NCBI RefSeq assembly: GCF_030693625.1
Contig: NZ_JAUYAF010000047.1
Location: 1 to 37,998, forward strand
Direction of reading: 5' to 3'
Source: Phenylobacterium sp.
Lineage (GTDB): Bacteria; Pseudomonadota; Alphaproteobacteria; Caulobacterales; Caulobacteraceae
Length of the DNA: 37,998 nt
Shown: one piece after another, positions 1 through 9,164 of the stretch
Layout of the letters: each line of letters begins with the position of its first letter
Position numbering within the stretch: the first letter of the stretch is position 1
Notes under the pieces: generated by a model
What the model was told of the DNA's origin: nothing
Databases searched by the model: none
What the model saw: only the letters and a program-made list of their open reading frames with translations
Position numbers and translations under genes: made by a program

Positions 1-198
1 TCCGCCATAGGCCGCGTAGGTGCGGCCGGCATGTTCAACATCGGCGAGAGTCAGCAGCCAGGCGAACAGGGCCAGCGCCGCCAGCCCCGGGATGAGCCAG
101 AGGATGCTCTGCCCCTGGCGCAGCCAGGCCCAGAAGGCGAAGCAGCCAGCGATCTCGGCGACCGCGGCGCCCACATAGGTCAGCAACCAGAACTTCAT
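1..198 (-). CDS. ynfA: YnfA-like small membrane protein, partial (N-terminal 66 residues)
   Basis: The gene runs off the left edge, so only the first 66 codons are seen. The product starts [20 protein letters not shown] and contains two hydrophobic segments (about residues 3-24 and 34-50), followed by [11 protein letters not shown]. This matches the UPF0060/YnfA family of four-helix inner-membrane proteins of roughly 108 residues, whose conserved features include an early AEIxGC segment and the GR-YAAYGG region. The family resembles small multidrug transporters, but its substrate is not established. A strong ribosome-binding site (AAGGGGGG) lies just upstream of the ATG at 198. The gene follows argS by 27 bases on the same strand, so it may be the last gene of that operon. 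Confidence 0.82.
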   Translation of the reverse strand, partial: MKFWLLTYVGAAVAEIAGCFAFWAWLRQGQSILWLIPGLAALALFAWLLTLADVEHAGRTYAAYGG

Positions 199-225
199 GC
201 GCCCCCCCTTGATGGAGGTCCGAGC

Positions 226-2025
226 CTACATGCGTTCGGGGGTCTCGATACCCAGCAGGGTGAGGGCCAGCTCCAGCTGGCGCAGGGTGGCCGAGGCCAG
301 GGCGAGGCGCGAGGCCTTGACCGGCGGCTCGGCGATCAGGATCGGGCAGGCTGCGTAGAACCGCGAGAAGGCCTGGGCCAGCTTGTAGGCATGGTCGGCG
401 ATGAAGTTCGGCGCCTTGCGTTCATAGGCTTCGGCCAGGGCGTGGTCGAAGGCGTCCAGCAGCAGAGCCAGCTCCCGCTCGGCCGGCTCGCCGATGACGA
501 TCTCGCCGGCTTCGGCGCCCTCGTCAGCGGCCTTGCGCAGCACCGATTTCACCCGAACGGCCTGATAGAGCAGATAGGGACCGGTCTTGCCCTCGAAACT
601 GGTGAAGCGGTCGAGGTCGAACACATAGGAGGTGCCGCGGAAGTTCTGCAGGTCGGCGAACTTCAGGGCCGCGACGGCCACCTTGTGGGCGGTGTCGTCG
701 AAGGCGTCGGGATCGAGCTCCGCGCCGAGGTCGGCCTCCCGCAGGCGCTCCCGCGCCTTGGTGCGGGTCATTTCGATCAGGTCGTTGAGCTTCAGCACCC
801 CGCCCTCGCGGGTCTTGAAGGGCTTGCCGTCGGTCCCGTTCATGGTGCCGAAGCCGATGTGCTCCAGGCTGCCCTCCGGCGCATAGCCGGCCAGGTATGC
901 GGCGCGGAACACCACCTCGAAATGGTCGGCCTGACGCTGGTCCACGACATAGAGCACCTGGTCGGGATCGAAGCTCCTCTCCCGGTCCAGCACGGTGGCC
1001 AGATCGGTGGTGCCGTACATGGCCGACCCCTCCGACGAGACCACCAGCAGGGGCGGCAGGTCGCGCTTGTCGCCCTGGCGCGCCACGCGGATGATCCGGG
1101 CGCCCTGGTCGTCCACCAGCAGGCCCTTGGCGTCCAGTTCCTTGACCATCGGCGCGATCAGATCGTCGACGTCGCTCTCACCCTTCCAGAGGTCGAAATC
1201 GACCCCCAGGGCGTGGAAGTCCCGCTCCAGAGCGACCTTGGTCACGCGGGCGAAGTGCCGCCACAGCAGGTGATAGCCAGGCGCCTTGGCCTGAAGCTCG
1301 GCGGTCATCCGGCGGGCCCGCTCGCGGTACTCGATATCGGCCTTACCCTTGGCCGCGGCCAGGGGATAGAGGCGGTCGAGATCCTCCAGGCTGACCCGAT
1401 CGTGCAGGGCGGCGAAGGCGGTCTTCTCCTCCTCCGCCGACACCGGCTGATTGCGGCCGTTGAGCTGCTCCACAAGGGCCTTGATGAAGGGGTCCTCGTC
1501 CATCACCGCGCCGATGATGAGGCCCATCTGGTAGCCCCAGTCGCCGAAGTGGGCGTCGCCGACCACCAGGTCGCCACGGAACCGGTAGATGCGCTTGATG
1601 GCCTCGCCGATGATGGAGGAGCGCAGGTGGCCCACATGCATCGGCTTGGCCACGTTGGGGCCGGCATAGTCCACCAGGATGCGCCGACGGGCCTCGACCA
1701 CAGACGCGCCCAGGCGCGGATCGGCGGCGATCTCGTTGGCGCGCTCGGAAAGCGCGGTGTCGGAGACCCGCATGTTGATGAAGCCAAGCCCGGCGATCTC
1801 GACGGCGGACAGGCGCGGATCAGCGGCCAGGGTCGCGGTGACCCCGGCGGCGATCTCGCGGGGATCGCGGCGCGCGGTCTTGGCGGCGGCCAGGGCGCCA
1901 TTGCATTGGAAGTCCGCGAGGTCGGGCCGGTCGGACGGCGTGACGCGTCCGAGTTCAGCCGGCAGGCCCGCGGCGGCGAAGGCGGCGGCGACCGCTTCGC
2001 TCAGGCCCCGTTTCAGATCACTCAT
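226..2025 (-). CDS. argS: Arginine--tRNA ligase
   Basis: This cytoplasmic class I aminoacyl-tRNA synthetase of 599 residues charges tRNA-Arg with arginine using ATP. The N-terminal tRNA-recognition domain covers about residues 1-110. The HIGH-type signature is HVGH at 130-133, within [12 protein letters not shown]. The KMSKS loop is replaced by a [10 protein letters not shown] segment near residue 400, as is usual for many ArgRS enzymes. The C-terminal DALR anticodon-binding domain includes [15 protein letters not shown] and continues to the end. Length is normal for the family. The ATG overlaps the stop of the upstream exported-protein gene in an ATGA arrangement (2022-2025), so the two are probably translationally coupled. 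Identification is secure. Confidence 0.97.
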   Translation of the reverse strand: MSDLKRGLSEAVAAAFAAAGLPAELGRVTPSDRPDLADFQCNGALAAAKTARRDPREIAAGVTATLAADPRLSAVEIAGLGFINMRVSDTALSERANEIAADPRLGASVVEARRRILVDYAGPNVAKPMHVGHLRSSIIGEAIKRIYRFRGDLVVGDAHFGDWGYQMGLIIGAVMDEDPFIKALVEQLNGRNQPVSAEEEKTAFAALHDRVSLEDLDRLYPLAAAKGKADIEYRERARRMTAELQAKAPGYHLLWRHFARVTKVALERDFHALGVDFDLWKGESDVDDLIAPMVKELDAKGLLVDDQGARIIRVARQGDKRDLPPLLVVSSEGSAMYGTTDLATVLDRERSFDPDQVLYVVDQRQADHFEVVFRAAYLAGYAPEGSLEHIGFGTMNGTDGKPFKTREGGVLKLNDLIEMTRTKARERLREADLGAELDPDAFDDTAHKVAVAALKFADLQNFRGTSYVFDLDRFTSFEGKTGPYLLYQAVRVKSVLRKAADEGAEAGEIVIGEPAERELALLLDAFDHALAEAYERKAPNFIADHAYKLAQAFSRFYAACPILIAEPPVKASRLALASATLRQLELALTLLGIETPERM

Positions 2026-2714
2026 TGACGGTCGGTCGTCCCCGCCGCGGCGACGGCCGCCGTGCCCGCGTTCACCCGGAAGCGCTTGCCGTCACGGTTG
2101 AAGGCCGCCATCTGCGGCGTCACGTCGAAGCCGACGAGGATTTCGAAATTGGCGCCGCTGGTGGTGTCCTTGGCGCGCGGAATGGTGATCTGCGCCATCT
2201 TTTCGGTGGCGTACACGCGGTCCTGGCCGGGGCCGAAGCTGACTGGCAGGTCGAAGTACTGCTTGGCGATGATCGCCTCGTTGCGCTTGGTGACGGCCAC
2301 CCAGTAGCGATAGTTCTTGGACGAACCCTGGGCCTGCGGGCCCTTGCCCAGTTCGAACAGCACTTCCATCTCGACCTGGATCGGCTGGTCGTCCTTGTAC
2401 GCGCAGCCGGCCGAGATGCCCTGGATCTCGCCCGAATAGCCGACATTGGCCGAGGCTTCCTTGTCGTCCTTGAACTCGATGTAGCGGCCGGCGTCGTAGA
2501 GCACCTTCACGAAGGGGCACGGGCCGGCGTTGCGCAGGGCCTGCAGCGGCGCCTGGACGTCGTTCCACTCTTCCTTGGATTTCTTCTTCTTGGCGGCCTC
2601 CTGCTCCTGGCGCTGCTGGTCGCGGCGCGGCGAGCCCTGGGCCAGGGCGATTTCGGGCAGGGCGATCGCAGTCGCCATGAAGGCGCAGGCGGCGAGCAGA
2701 AGGGAACGGCGCAT
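2022..2714 (-). CDS. Exported protein of unknown function upstream of argS
   Basis: The 230-residue product begins [20 protein letters not shown] and has a likely signal peptide ending around AQG (residue 27), so it should be periplasmic or envelope-associated. After a short Lys/Glu/Gln-rich stretch (about 30-50), the rest looks like a globular domain with two cysteines, in GPCPF and SAGCAYKD, that could form a disulfide. I recognise no catalytic motif. Proteins of this kind occur next to argS in Caulobacterales, but I know no experimental function. The gene is first in an apparent operon with argS (ATGA overlap). It diverges from ispH across a 121-base intergenic region that contains an inverted repeat. 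Confidence 0.8.
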   Translation of the reverse strand: MRRSLLLAACAFMATAIALPEIALAQGSPRRDQQRQEQEAAKKKKSKEEWNDVQAPLQALRNAGPCPFVKVLYDAGRYIEFKDDKEASANVGYSGEIQGISAGCAYKDDQPIQVEMEVLFELGKGPQAQGSSKNYRYWVAVTKRNEAIIAKQYFDLPVSFGPGQDRVYATEKMAQITIPRAKDTTSGANFEILVGFDVTPQMAAFNRDGKRFRVNAGTAAVAAAGTTDRQ

Positions 2715-2734
2715 GGGGTCGTCCAGACAGAGGA

Positions 2735-2767
2735 ACAGGGCGCGGAGGTCCGCGCGGTCGGCCCTGT
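2735..2767. repeat. Nested inverted repeat between divergent argS-operon and ispH promoters
   Basis: The outer arms ACAGGGC (2735-2741) and GCCCTGT (2761-2767) enclose a second perfect repeat, GCGCGGA (2740-2746) and TCCGCGC (2749-2755). It lies between the divergent starts at 2714 and 2836. It could be an operator or simply a stable hairpin in the leader of the minus-strand operon. No regulator can be assigned from sequence. Confidence 0.4.
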
Positions 2768-2835
2768 ACTACTGGCTATCGATTGAGGCCGCAACGCGGC
2801 TGGCGGTGGAAGCTCCGGACGCCTAGTTTGGGGTC

Positions 2836-3798
2836 ATGTCCGAACCGACCCGCGCCCGCCGCCCCCTGACGATCCTGCTCGCCACCCCGCGCGGCTTCTG
2901 CGCCGGCGTCGACCGCGCCATCCAGATCGTGGAACGCACGCTCGAGAAGTACGGCGCCCCGGTCTATGTGCGCCACGAGATCGTCCATAACCGCCATGTG
3001 GTGGACCGGCTGAAGGCTCTGGGCGCCGTCTTCGTCGAGGAGCTGGACGAGTGTCCCACCGACCGTCCGGTGGTATTCTCGGCCCACGGCGTGCCCAAGT
3101 CGGTGCCCGCCGACGCGAAGTCGCGCAACATGCTCTACCTCGACGCCACCTGCCCCCTGGTCTCCAAGGTCCATGTGGAGGCCCAGCGCCACTACGACGC
3201 CGGCATGGAGATCGTGCTGATCGGCCATGCCGGCCACCCGGAGGTCGTCGGCACCATGGGCCAGCTGCCCGAGGGGGCCGTCACCCTGATCGAGACGGTG
3301 GAGGACGCGCGCGCCTTCACGCCGAAGGACGCGACCAACATCGCCTTCGCCACCCAGACGACCCTGTCGGTGGACGACACCGCGGCCATCGTGGCGGCCC
3401 TGCGCGAGCGGTTCCCGGAGATCTCGGCGCCGCACAAGGAAGACATCTGCTACGCCACCACCAACCGCCAGGAGGCGGTCAAGAGCGTGGCCGCCCGCAG
3501 CGACGTCCTGCTGGTGCTGGGCTCCGCCAATTCCTCCAATTCCGTGCGTCTGGTGGAGGTGGCCAAGCGCGGGGGCGTGGCCCAGGCCCACCTGATCGAC
3601 GACGCAAGCTTCCTCGACCTCGCCTGGATCGACGGGGCCCGGACCGTTGGCGTCACCGCCGGCGCCTCGGCGCCAGAGGTGCTGGTGCAGGGGGTGATCG
3701 AAGCGTTGCGCGCGGTGTTCGATGTCACGGTGGAGGAGGTCGACGCCGTCCGCGAGACCGTCAGCTTCAAGCTGCCCCGGGTGCTGGTGGAAGGCTGA
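2836..3798 (+). CDS. ispH: 4-hydroxy-3-methylbut-2-enyl diphosphate reductase
   Basis: IspH (LytB) is the last enzyme of the MEP pathway. It reduces HMBPP to isopentenyl and dimethylallyl diphosphate using a [4Fe-4S] cluster in the cytoplasm. The 320-residue product carries the three cluster cysteines expected for the family: Cys22 in [11 protein letters not shown], Cys106 in DATCPLVSK and Cys205 in [11 protein letters not shown]. It also has the substrate-binding histidines of EIVHN and SAHGVP, the GHAGHPE motif, and GSANSSNS. Length is normal. It is the first gene of a plus-strand run: its TGA overlaps the ATG of the next gene by one base (TGATG), so the methyltransferase is probably coupled to it. 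Confidence 0.97.
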   Translation: MSEPTRARRPLTILLATPRGFCAGVDRAIQIVERTLEKYGAPVYVRHEIVHNRHVVDRLKALGAVFVEELDECPTDRPVVFSAHGVPKSVPADAKSRNMLYLDATCPLVSKVHVEAQRHYDAGMEIVLIGHAGHPEVVGTMGQLPEGAVTLIETVEDARAFTPKDATNIAFATQTTLSVDDTAAIVAALRERFPEISAPHKEDICYATTNRQEAVKSVAARSDVLLVLGSANSSNSVRLVEVAKRGGVAQAHLIDDASFLDLAWIDGARTVGVTAGASAPEVLVQGVIEALRAVFDVTVEEVDAVRETVSFKLPRVLVEG

Positions 3799-4571
3799 TG
3801 GCGACGATCCGCGCCCTCGCCGCCTATGCCCCGCCGCCCCTGCGGCGCGCCCTGTCTGGCCTGTGGCTGGACATCAAGAGCCTGCCGACCCGCCGGCCGG
3901 GCGACCCGTGGAGCGTGATCCACAATGTCGGCAACGGCGACCACTACGCCATCGGCCTGCAGGCTGTGGGCTGGCTGAAGACCTATGCGGCCCTCAAGTC
4001 TGGTGATGCGGTGCTGGACATCGGCTGCGGCACCGGGCGGATGGCGCACCATCTGACCGACCATCCCTACACCGGGTTCGACCTCTCCAGGGCGGCGATC
4101 GGCATGTGCAGGCGTCGCTACCCGCAGCTCACCTTCGTCCACCTCGACGTCTGGAACGGCGACTACAACCGCGGCGGATCCATCGCGGAGGACGAGGTGG
4201 CCTTTCCCGCCGAGAGCGCCTCGGTGGATGTGGCCTTCGCCATGTCGGTCTTCACCCACATGCGCTTCGGGGCCATGAGCCACTACCTGCGGGAGGCGGC
4301 CCGGGTGCTGAAGCCGGGCGGCCGGTTCGCCTTCACCGCCTTCTCGCCCCGCGAGGCGGAGGCCCCGCTGTTCGACTTCCAGCCCTATGACGCGACGTCC
4401 AGCGTCGTGGACCCCCGCAGCCCCGAGCGCGCCATCGCCCATGACCAGCAGGCCCTGGCCCGCGCCATCGCCCAGGCCGGCCTGGCCCTGGTGTCCTTCC
4501 ACAAGGGCAATTGGGCGACGCCCGCCGACTATGACGGCGGTCAGGACCTGTGGGTGGTCGCCAAGGCTTGA
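3798..4571 (+). CDS. Class I SAM-dependent methyltransferase
   Basis: The 257-residue cytoplasmic protein has a Rossmann methyltransferase fold. Motif I is VLDIGCGTG at residues 72-80, motif II is near TGFDLS, motif III/IV is the SVDVAFAMSVFTHM segment, and a post-motif RVLKPGGRFAFTAF follows. This is the Methyltransf_11/25 pattern; the substrate cannot be read from sequence. The reading frame stays open upstream into ispH, but the ATG at 3798 overlaps the ispH stop by one base and gives a family-like N-terminus, so I chose it. The gene sits between ispH and thrB, where I would not necessarily expect a methyltransferase. It may simply be a lineage-specific insertion into the operon. Confidence 0.88.
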   Translation: MATIRALAAYAPPPLRRALSGLWLDIKSLPTRRPGDPWSVIHNVGNGDHYAIGLQAVGWLKTYAALKSGDAVLDIGCGTGRMAHHLTDHPYTGFDLSRAAIGMCRRRYPQLTFVHLDVWNGDYNRGGSIAEDEVAFPAESASVDVAFAMSVFTHMRFGAMSHYLREAARVLKPGGRFAFTAFSPREAEAPLFDFQPYDATSSVVDPRSPERAIAHDQQALARAIAQAGLALVSFHKGNWATPADYDGGQDLWVVAKA

Positions 4572-4603
4572 CGCCCGGCCCGGGCTCCCCCATCCGAGCC
4601 AGC

Positions 4604-5569
4604 ATGGCCGTCTATACCGACATCAATGATGAGGAGCTCGCCCTCCTGCTCGCCGACTACGACATCGGCACGGCGCTCGCCTTCAAGGGCATGGCCGAGG
4701 GCGTGGAGAACTCCAACTTCCTGCTGGAGACCACCGGCGGCCGTTATTTTCTGACGGTCTACGAGAAGCGCATGCGGGAGGAGGAACTTCCTTTCTTCCT
4801 CGACCTGATGCGCTGGCTGGCCCAACACGGCTTCCCCAGCGCCGCCCCCCTGGCCGACCGCAATGGCGTGACCATCAAGCGGGTGCGCGGCAAGCCCGCG
4901 GCCATCGTCGAGTTCCTGCCGGGCCTGTCGGTTCGACGTCCCACCGTCGACCACTGCCGCGAGGCGGGCGAGGGCCTGGCGCGGCTGCACCAGGCCGCTC
5001 AGGGTTTTCCGGGGACGCGGGCCAATGACCTGGGCCAGGCCTCCTGGGCGCCGCTGTTCGCCAGCCTGCGCGAAGCCGCAGACGGCCTGAAGCCAGGGCT
5101 GGCCGCCACCATCAGCGGCGACCTCGACCGCCTGGCCGCCGCCTGGCCGCAGGGCCTGCCGACCGGCGTCATCCACGCCGACTATTTCCCGGACAATGTG
5201 TTCTTCACCGCGGGCAAGTTCGCCGGCGCCATCGACTTCTATTTCGCCTGCGTCGACGCACTGGCCTACGACGTCGCCGTGGCGCTGAACGCCTGGTGCT
5301 TCGAGGCCGACGGAAGCTTCAACATCACCTCGGCCCGGGCCCTGGTGGCCGGCTATGAGAGCCTGCGTCCCTTGAGCGCCGCCGAGCGCCAGGCCCTGCC
5401 CGCCCTGGCCCACGGCGCGGCCATGCGGTTCTTCCTGACCCGGCTTGAGGCCTGGGGGGCGACCCCGGCCGGCGCCCTGGTCCGCCCCAAGGACCCGCTG
5501 GAATACGAGCGCAAGCTGGCGGTCCACCGCGCCGCGCCCGATCTCGTCCTGTTCGGGGCCCCGGCGTGA
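4604..5569 (+). CDS. thrB: Homoserine kinase (ThrB, APH-fold type)
   Basis: This enzyme phosphorylates L-homoserine with ATP, the penultimate step of threonine synthesis. The 321-residue product belongs to the aminoglycoside-phosphotransferase-like ThrB class used by alphaproteobacteria, not the GHMP class of enterics. The catalytic loop is [11 protein letters not shown] (His191, Asp193, Asn198) and the metal-binding aspartate is Asp211 in GAIDFYFA. The N-terminus [16 protein letters not shown] is typical. I chose the ATG at 4604 over an in-frame start at 4550, because the latter would add residues overlapping the methyltransferase end. Its stop overlaps the GTG of rnhA in a GTGA arrangement. 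The matching threonine synthase gene (thrC) is elsewhere in this window, at 31008. Confidence 0.94.
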   Translation: MAVYTDINDEELALLLADYDIGTALAFKGMAEGVENSNFLLETTGGRYFLTVYEKRMREEELPFFLDLMRWLAQHGFPSAAPLADRNGVTIKRVRGKPAAIVEFLPGLSVRRPTVDHCREAGEGLARLHQAAQGFPGTRANDLGQASWAPLFASLREAADGLKPGLAATISGDLDRLAAAWPQGLPTGVIHADYFPDNVFFTAGKFAGAIDFYFACVDALAYDVAVALNAWCFEADGSFNITSARALVAGYESLRPLSAAERQALPALAHGAAMRFFLTRLEAWGATPAGALVRPKDPLEYERKLAVHRAAPDLVLFGAPA

Positions 5570-6018
5570 GCGGGACCAAGGTGGTGATCTATACCGATGG
5601 CGCCTGCTCGGGGAACCCGGGCCCTGGCGGCTGGGGCGCGGTGCTGATCTCCGGCGGCCACCGCAAGGACATCTGCGGCGGCGAGCCCGACACCACCAAC
5701 AACCGTATGGAGATGATGGCCGCCATCCAGGCGCTGGAGGCCCTCACCAAGCCTTGCGACGTCGAGCTGCACACCGACTCGACCTACGTCATGAAGGGTA
5801 TCTCGGAGTGGATCCACGGCTGGAAGAAGCGCGGCTGGAAAACCGCCGACAGGAAGCCGGTGAAGAACGAAGACCTGTGGCGCCGCCTGGACACCGCCCG
5901 CGACCGCCACACCGTCGACTGGCGCTGGGTCAAGGGCCATGCCGGCCATGCGCTCAACGAGCATGCCGACTTCCTGGCCGGCAAGGGGCTGAAGGAAGCC
6001 CTGAAGGCGCGCGCCTAG
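5566..6018 (+). CDS. rnhA: Ribonuclease HI
   Basis: RNase HI cleaves the RNA strand of RNA-DNA hybrids, removing R-loops and primers. The 150-residue protein has every catalytic residue: Asp11 in [11 protein letters not shown], Glu49 in NNRMEMMAA, Asp71 in HTDSTYV and Asp135 in NEHADFLA. It also has His125 in the KGHAGH loop, and the basic protrusion with GWKKRGWKT is present. Translation starts at GTG, which overlaps the thrB stop (GTGA, 5566-5569), implying coupling. The thrB-rnhA pair is common in alphaproteobacteria. This is the last gene of the ispH operon; 113 non-coding bases follow before the MarR gene. Confidence 0.97.
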   Translation: MSGTKVVIYTDGACSGNPGPGGWGAVLISGGHRKDICGGEPDTTNNRMEMMAAIQALEALTKPCDVELHTDSTYVMKGISEWIHGWKKRGWKTADRKPVKNEDLWRRLDTARDRHTVDWRWVKGHAGHALNEHADFLAGKGLKEALKARA

Positions 6019-6112
6019 CCCATCAGGCCGCGTCGCCTTGAAGTCACAGTCTCGCCGGATTCGAAAGAACGTGGGTCTTTTGGGGTTGAAGCTTACCTTA
6101 CGACAACCCATG

Positions 6113-6130
6113 TCGTTCAACAGTGAACGA
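6113..6130. promoter_or_regulatory. Palindrome at the start of the MarR gene, possible autoregulatory operator
   Basis: The arms TCGTTCA (6113-6119) and TGAACGA (6124-6130) form a perfect 7-bp inverted repeat around ACAG, one base upstream of the ATG at 6132. MarR proteins bind such 16-20 bp palindromes and often repress themselves, so this is a good candidate operator. A GTG at 6123 lies inside the palindrome, which argues against that start. A GANTC sequence, the site methylated by CcrM in Caulobacter, is at 6058-6062. Confidence 0.55.
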
Positions 6131-6131
6131 T

Positions 6132-6641
6132 ATGGAGACGACCGTGCTGACACCAGACCTTCGCAATGGGCCGGCCGCCCAGGCGCATCCTTACGTCCAG
6201 GTGTTCACCGAGATCGGGGCCATCGAGCACTATCTGCGCGCCGCGGTGACCAGGCACCTGCCTGAGGGCATGACCCATGCCCAGTTCGAGTTGCTGCAGT
6301 GGTTCATGCGGTATGGCGACGGCCAGACCCCCGCCGAGCTCGCGCGCATGATGCTGATGACCAAGGGCGCGATCACCAACCTCCTCCAGAAGCTGGAGAA
6401 GATGGGCTTTGTCGCCGTGCTGGCCGACTGCGACGACCGGCGCAAGAAGCGGGTCAAGATCACCCGGGCCGGGCTCGAGGTGTCCAGCGCCATCATGAAG
6501 GACATGAAGGCCAAGACCGAGGCCCTGCGCGAGGGGTTCACCGACGATGAGTTCCGGGCGGTGACCCCATTCCTGAGGGCCCTGCGAATCTTCCTGTCGG
6601 AGATCAGCGAGCTGGGCGCACCCGCAGCAACGCCCCGTTGA
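6132..6641 (+). CDS. MarR family transcriptional regulator
   Basis: The 169-residue protein has a MarR winged-helix fold. Dimerisation helices flank a wHTH that includes THAQFELLQWF, the helix-turn-helix TPAELARMMLMTKGAITNLL, and a wing with the conserved DDRRKKRVKIT motif (the family DxRxxR). A C-terminal helix completes the dimer interface. The ligand is unknown. I start it at ATG 6132; a GTG nine bases upstream is possible but lies within a palindrome. I see no clear ribosome-binding site, so the mRNA may have a very short leader. The 3' end overlaps the 3' end of convergent nfeD by 38 bases. Confidence 0.9.
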   Translation: METTVLTPDLRNGPAAQAHPYVQVFTEIGAIEHYLRAAVTRHLPEGMTHAQFELLQWFMRYGDGQTPAELARMMLMTKGAITNLLQKLEKMGFVAVLADCDDRRKKRVKITRAGLEVSSAIMKDMKAKTEALREGFTDDEFRAVTPFLRALRIFLSEISELGAPAATPR

Positions 6642-7068
6642 TCCCCGTGACCTCGATGGGGGCGCCGATGGCGAGGACCGCGTCCCCCTCCAGCTCCGCC
6701 GCCCATTCCTTGCCGTCGATGAACACCCGTCCCGCACGGTCACGGAAGTCGGCCGCGGCCCTGCCGTGGTGGCCCACCAGGCGGGAGATGTTGTCGTTGA
6801 TGTCCTGGGATTCGTCGGCCGGGCTCGGGCGCCAGTAGCGTCGGGCCAGCAGGGTGGTGACGATGGTCAGGCCGGCATAGAGGCCGATCGCCCCGACCCA
6901 GCCCATCTGCGGAAACAGCAGGGCCGCCACGGCGACGGCCGCCGCACTGGCCGCTGGCCACAGCAGCCAGCCCGAGCCGGTGGAGACCTCGGTCGCCAGG
7001 ATCAGGGCGCCGATGGCCGCCCACACCCAGAACGGATTGGCGGCCACCAGTTGGATCAGGCCGTCCAC
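6604..7068 (-). CDS. nfeD: NfeD family membrane protein
   Basis: The 154-residue protein has hydrophobic segments at about 11-32, 35-52 and 56-73, followed by a C-terminal OB-fold (NfeD/YuaF-like) domain with LVGHHGRA, DFRDRAGRVFIDGKEW and GAPIEVTGINGALLRVRP. NfeD proteins partner with stomatin-like SPFH proteins in membrane quality control. Here the SPFH gene qmcA lies directly upstream with a four-base gap, the usual pairing. The start codon is GTG at 7068. Its 3' end overlaps the convergent MarR gene by 38 bases, so the two transcripts could pair. Confidence 0.9.
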   Translation of the reverse strand: MDGLIQLVAANPFWVWAAIGALILATEVSTGSGWLLWPAASAAAVAVAALLFPQMGWVGAIGLYAGLTIVTTLLARRYWRPSPADESQDINDNISRLVGHHGRAAADFRDRAGRVFIDGKEWAAELEGDAVLAIGAPIEVTGINGALLRVRPAR

Positions 7069-7072
7069 GCGA

Positions 7073-8074
7073 TCAGCCCCCCGCCCTGGGAACCGCCGTG
7101 GCGCGCGGCGCCTGCGGCGGACGCGGCTGCTGCGGCGGCTGCGGCGGGCGCGGCGGCGGGCTGTCGGACTGGATCGACTTCACCAGCTCGCCGATGCCAG
7201 CGATGGAACCCACCAGCGAGCCCATGTCGGCCGGCACGATCACCGTCTTCTGCTGCGGGCTCTCGGCCAGCTTGGCGAAGGCCTCCACGTATTTGAGCGC
7301 CACGAAGTAGTTGATGGCGTTGACGTCGCCGCTGGCGATGGCGTCCGACACCAGCTTGGTGGCCTCGGCCTCGGCGCCGGCCGCCCGCTCCCGGGCCTCG
7401 GCGTCGCGGAAGGCGGCCTCCCGGCGGCCCTCGGCCTGGAGGATGGCGGCCTGCTTGGCGCCCTCGGCCACGGTGATGGCGGCCTGCTTCTCGCCATCGG
7501 CCTCGGTGATCACAGCCCGGCGTTCCCGCTCAGCCTTCATCTGCCGCGCCATGGCGTTGGTGATGTCCGGCGGCGGCTGCAGGTCCTTGATCTCAATGCG
7601 CGCCACCTTCACCCCCCAGGGACTGGTGGCCTGGTCGATGACGTCCAGCAGGCGGGTGTTGATCTGGTCGCGCTGGCTCAGCACCTCGTCCAGCTCCATG
7701 TTGCCCACCACGGTGCGCAGGTTGGTCATGGTCAGCTGGGTGATGGCGTAGTCGAGATTGGTCACGCGATAGGCTGCGGCCGCGGCGTCCATCACCTGGA
7801 TGAAGACGATGGCGTCCACCTGGACCGAGACGTTGTCCTTGGTGATCACGTCCTGGCGCGGCACGTCCAGGACCTGTTCCATCATGTTGATGCGCCGGCC
7901 CACGCCCTCAATGAAGGGGGTGAGGAAGGAGATGCCCGGCTTCAGGGTGCGGGTGTAGCGGCCAAACCGCTCCACCGTGTACTCGCGCCCCTGGGGGACG
8001 ATCTTGATGGCCCCCAGCACGATGACCAGGGCGAGGATTAGGAAGGCGATAGACGCGATGGTCGCAGCGGCCAT
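7073..8074 (-). CDS. qmcA: SPFH/Band 7 (stomatin-like) membrane protein QmcA
   Basis: The 333-residue protein has one N-terminal transmembrane segment (about residues 5-24) followed by an SPFH/Band 7 domain: [60 protein letters not shown] and [13 protein letters not shown] long Ala/Glu/Arg-rich coiled coil (about 185-245) then mediates oligomerisation. The final 30 or so residues are rich in proline, glutamine and arginine ([16 protein letters not shown]), a low-complexity tail beyond the conserved fold. In E. coli QmcA associates with the FtsH-HflKC region of the inner membrane. It is in an operon with nfeD. Confidence 0.92.
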   Translation of the reverse strand: MAAATIASIAFLILALVIVLGAIKIVPQGREYTVERFGRYTRTLKPGISFLTPFIEGVGRRINMMEQVLDVPRQDVITKDNVSVQVDAIVFIQVMDAAAAAYRVTNLDYAITQLTMTNLRTVVGNMELDEVLSQRDQINTRLLDVIDQATSPWGVKVARIEIKDLQPPPDITNAMARQMKAERERRAVITEADGEKQAAITVAEGAKQAAILQAEGRREAAFRDAEARERAAGAEAEATKLVSDAIASGDVNAINYFVALKYVEAFAKLAESPQQKTVIVPADMGSLVGSIAGIGELVKSIQSDSPPPRPPQPPQQPRPPQAPRATAVPRAGG

Positions 8075-8105
8075 GACGGAATCTCCGACGGTAGGTGCGG
8101 AGAGT

Positions 8106-8537
8106 TTAGCGCGGAGATTGTTCGCCTGTCGCGTTCATCTCGAAGATGGTGGGCAAAGGCTCGCGCTCAGTCTTGATCATCACCTTGGCCAGGCGCTTGG
8201 AGATATCCAGACCGTGGTTGGCGGCGGCCAGTTCGGCGCGGCGGCTGGCCGGGCCACAGGACTGAAACTCGGTCTGGCGGGAGGCGAAGCCGGTGTTGAA
8301 GCTTTCCTTCAGCCGCCCATCGAGGGCCGCATCGGGCTTCTCGTTGCTGACCAGGTTCATCATCCGCGTACGCCAGAACTGATCCTCAGCCCCGGCGCAG
8401 GCCTGGCGCAGGGCATGGCTCTCTCCCAGCACATAGGCCAGGTCCACGAGGCTTTGGCGTTGCGCCGGGCTGCGATCCTGGGCGAGGACCGGGAAGGCCA
8501 CGGCGGCCAGCGCGAGGGTGAGCATTAGACGGCGCAT
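8106..8537 (-). CDS. TIGR02301-family exported protein
   Basis: The 143-residue protein has a signal peptide [20 protein letters not shown] with predicted cleavage after Ala-Gln at about 20. The mature part has the pattern [27 protein letters not shown] and [16 protein letters not shown], which fits an alphaproteobacterial family of small exported proteins of unknown function (TIGR02301). Two cysteines, in QACAG and QSCGP, could form a disulfide. It lies 31 bases upstream of qmcA on the same strand and may be co-transcribed, but no function can be assigned. Confidence 0.78.
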   Translation of the reverse strand: MRRLMLTLALAAVAFPVLAQDRSPAQRQSLVDLAYVLGESHALRQACAGAEDQFWRTRMMNLVSNEKPDAALDGRLKESFNTGFASRQTEFQSCGPASRRAELAAANHGLDISKRLAKVMIKTEREPLPTIFEMNATGEQSPR

Positions 8538-8663
8538 GGCCTCACTTAAGGGAAGAACACCGATTTTGTCATCCCGTCGCGCGCACTAGGCGAGCGCCAT
8601 TCTCCTGCCGCCGGATGCGCGGAAATCGGTTAAATCCCGACCGAGTCGACCCAAGGACCCGTC

Positions 8664-9161
8664 ATGCGCATCGCCACCCTCGCCGCCGTCGTCGCCGCCC
8701 TGGCGGTCGCCGCCCACGCCGCAACGCCCGCCAAGGCGCCGGCCAAGTCCGGCCCCTTCGACCTCCGCGATCCCACGGCCCTGATCAGCCTGCTGAAAAC
8801 CATGGACGCCAAGGCGGAGATCGCGAGGACCGAGGCCACCGTGGTGTTCCTCAACGTCACCACCCCTGGCGGCGACTTCGGCGCCCAGTACGTGGATTGC
8901 GACCCCAAGGGAAAGGCCTGCCGCGCCCTGGTCTTCTCCACCGCCTTCTCGGCCAAGGGCGTGAACCTGAGCAAGATCAACGAATTCAACAAGGGACAGG
9001 TGGCCTGTCGCGCCTTCCTCGCCGACGACGGCAAGCCCAACGTCGCCTACGCCACCCTCGTGAACCTGCGGATGACCGCCGAGGAGGCCAAGCAGCACGT
9101 GGGTGTCTGGCAGGGCTGCCTGGCAAGCTTCGGGTCGTTCACGAAGACGGTGGGCGGATAA
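8664..9161 (+). CDS. Exported YbjN-domain-like protein
   Basis: The 165-residue product has a signal peptide (MRIATLAAVVAALAVAAHAA, cleavage near residue 20) and a short Ala/Pro/Lys linker. A single alpha/beta domain follows, beginning PFDLRDPTALISLLKTMDAK. Its arrangement, with a leading DP-x-I-x-x-L helix, a strand with paired cysteines (VDCDPKGKACRALVFST) and a late LRMTAEEAKQHV helix, resembles the YbjN-type putative sensory-transduction domain found in many exported alphaproteobacterial proteins. The assignment is by pattern only, and no ligand or partner is known. It converges with the LysR gene with a three-base gap. Confidence 0.68.
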   Translation: MRIATLAAVVAALAVAAHAATPAKAPAKSGPFDLRDPTALISLLKTMDAKAEIARTEATVVFLNVTTPGGDFGAQYVDCDPKGKACRALVFSTAFSAKGVNLSKINEFNKGQVACRAFLADDGKPNVAYATLVNLRMTAEEAKQHVGVWQGCLASFGSFTKTVGG

Positions 9162-9164
9162 GCC

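Noticed and set aside
31..2028. A 665-codon open frame on the plus strand across argS
   Set aside because: It is antisense to argS. Long shadow frames are expected in GC-rich DNA, and its translation has no recognisable domain.
8559..8630. ACCGATTT (8559-8566) and AAATCGGT (8623-8630) between divergent exported-protein genes
   Set aside because: The arms are perfect but 56 bases apart. With eight-base arms, chance is plausible and no regulator lies next to it.
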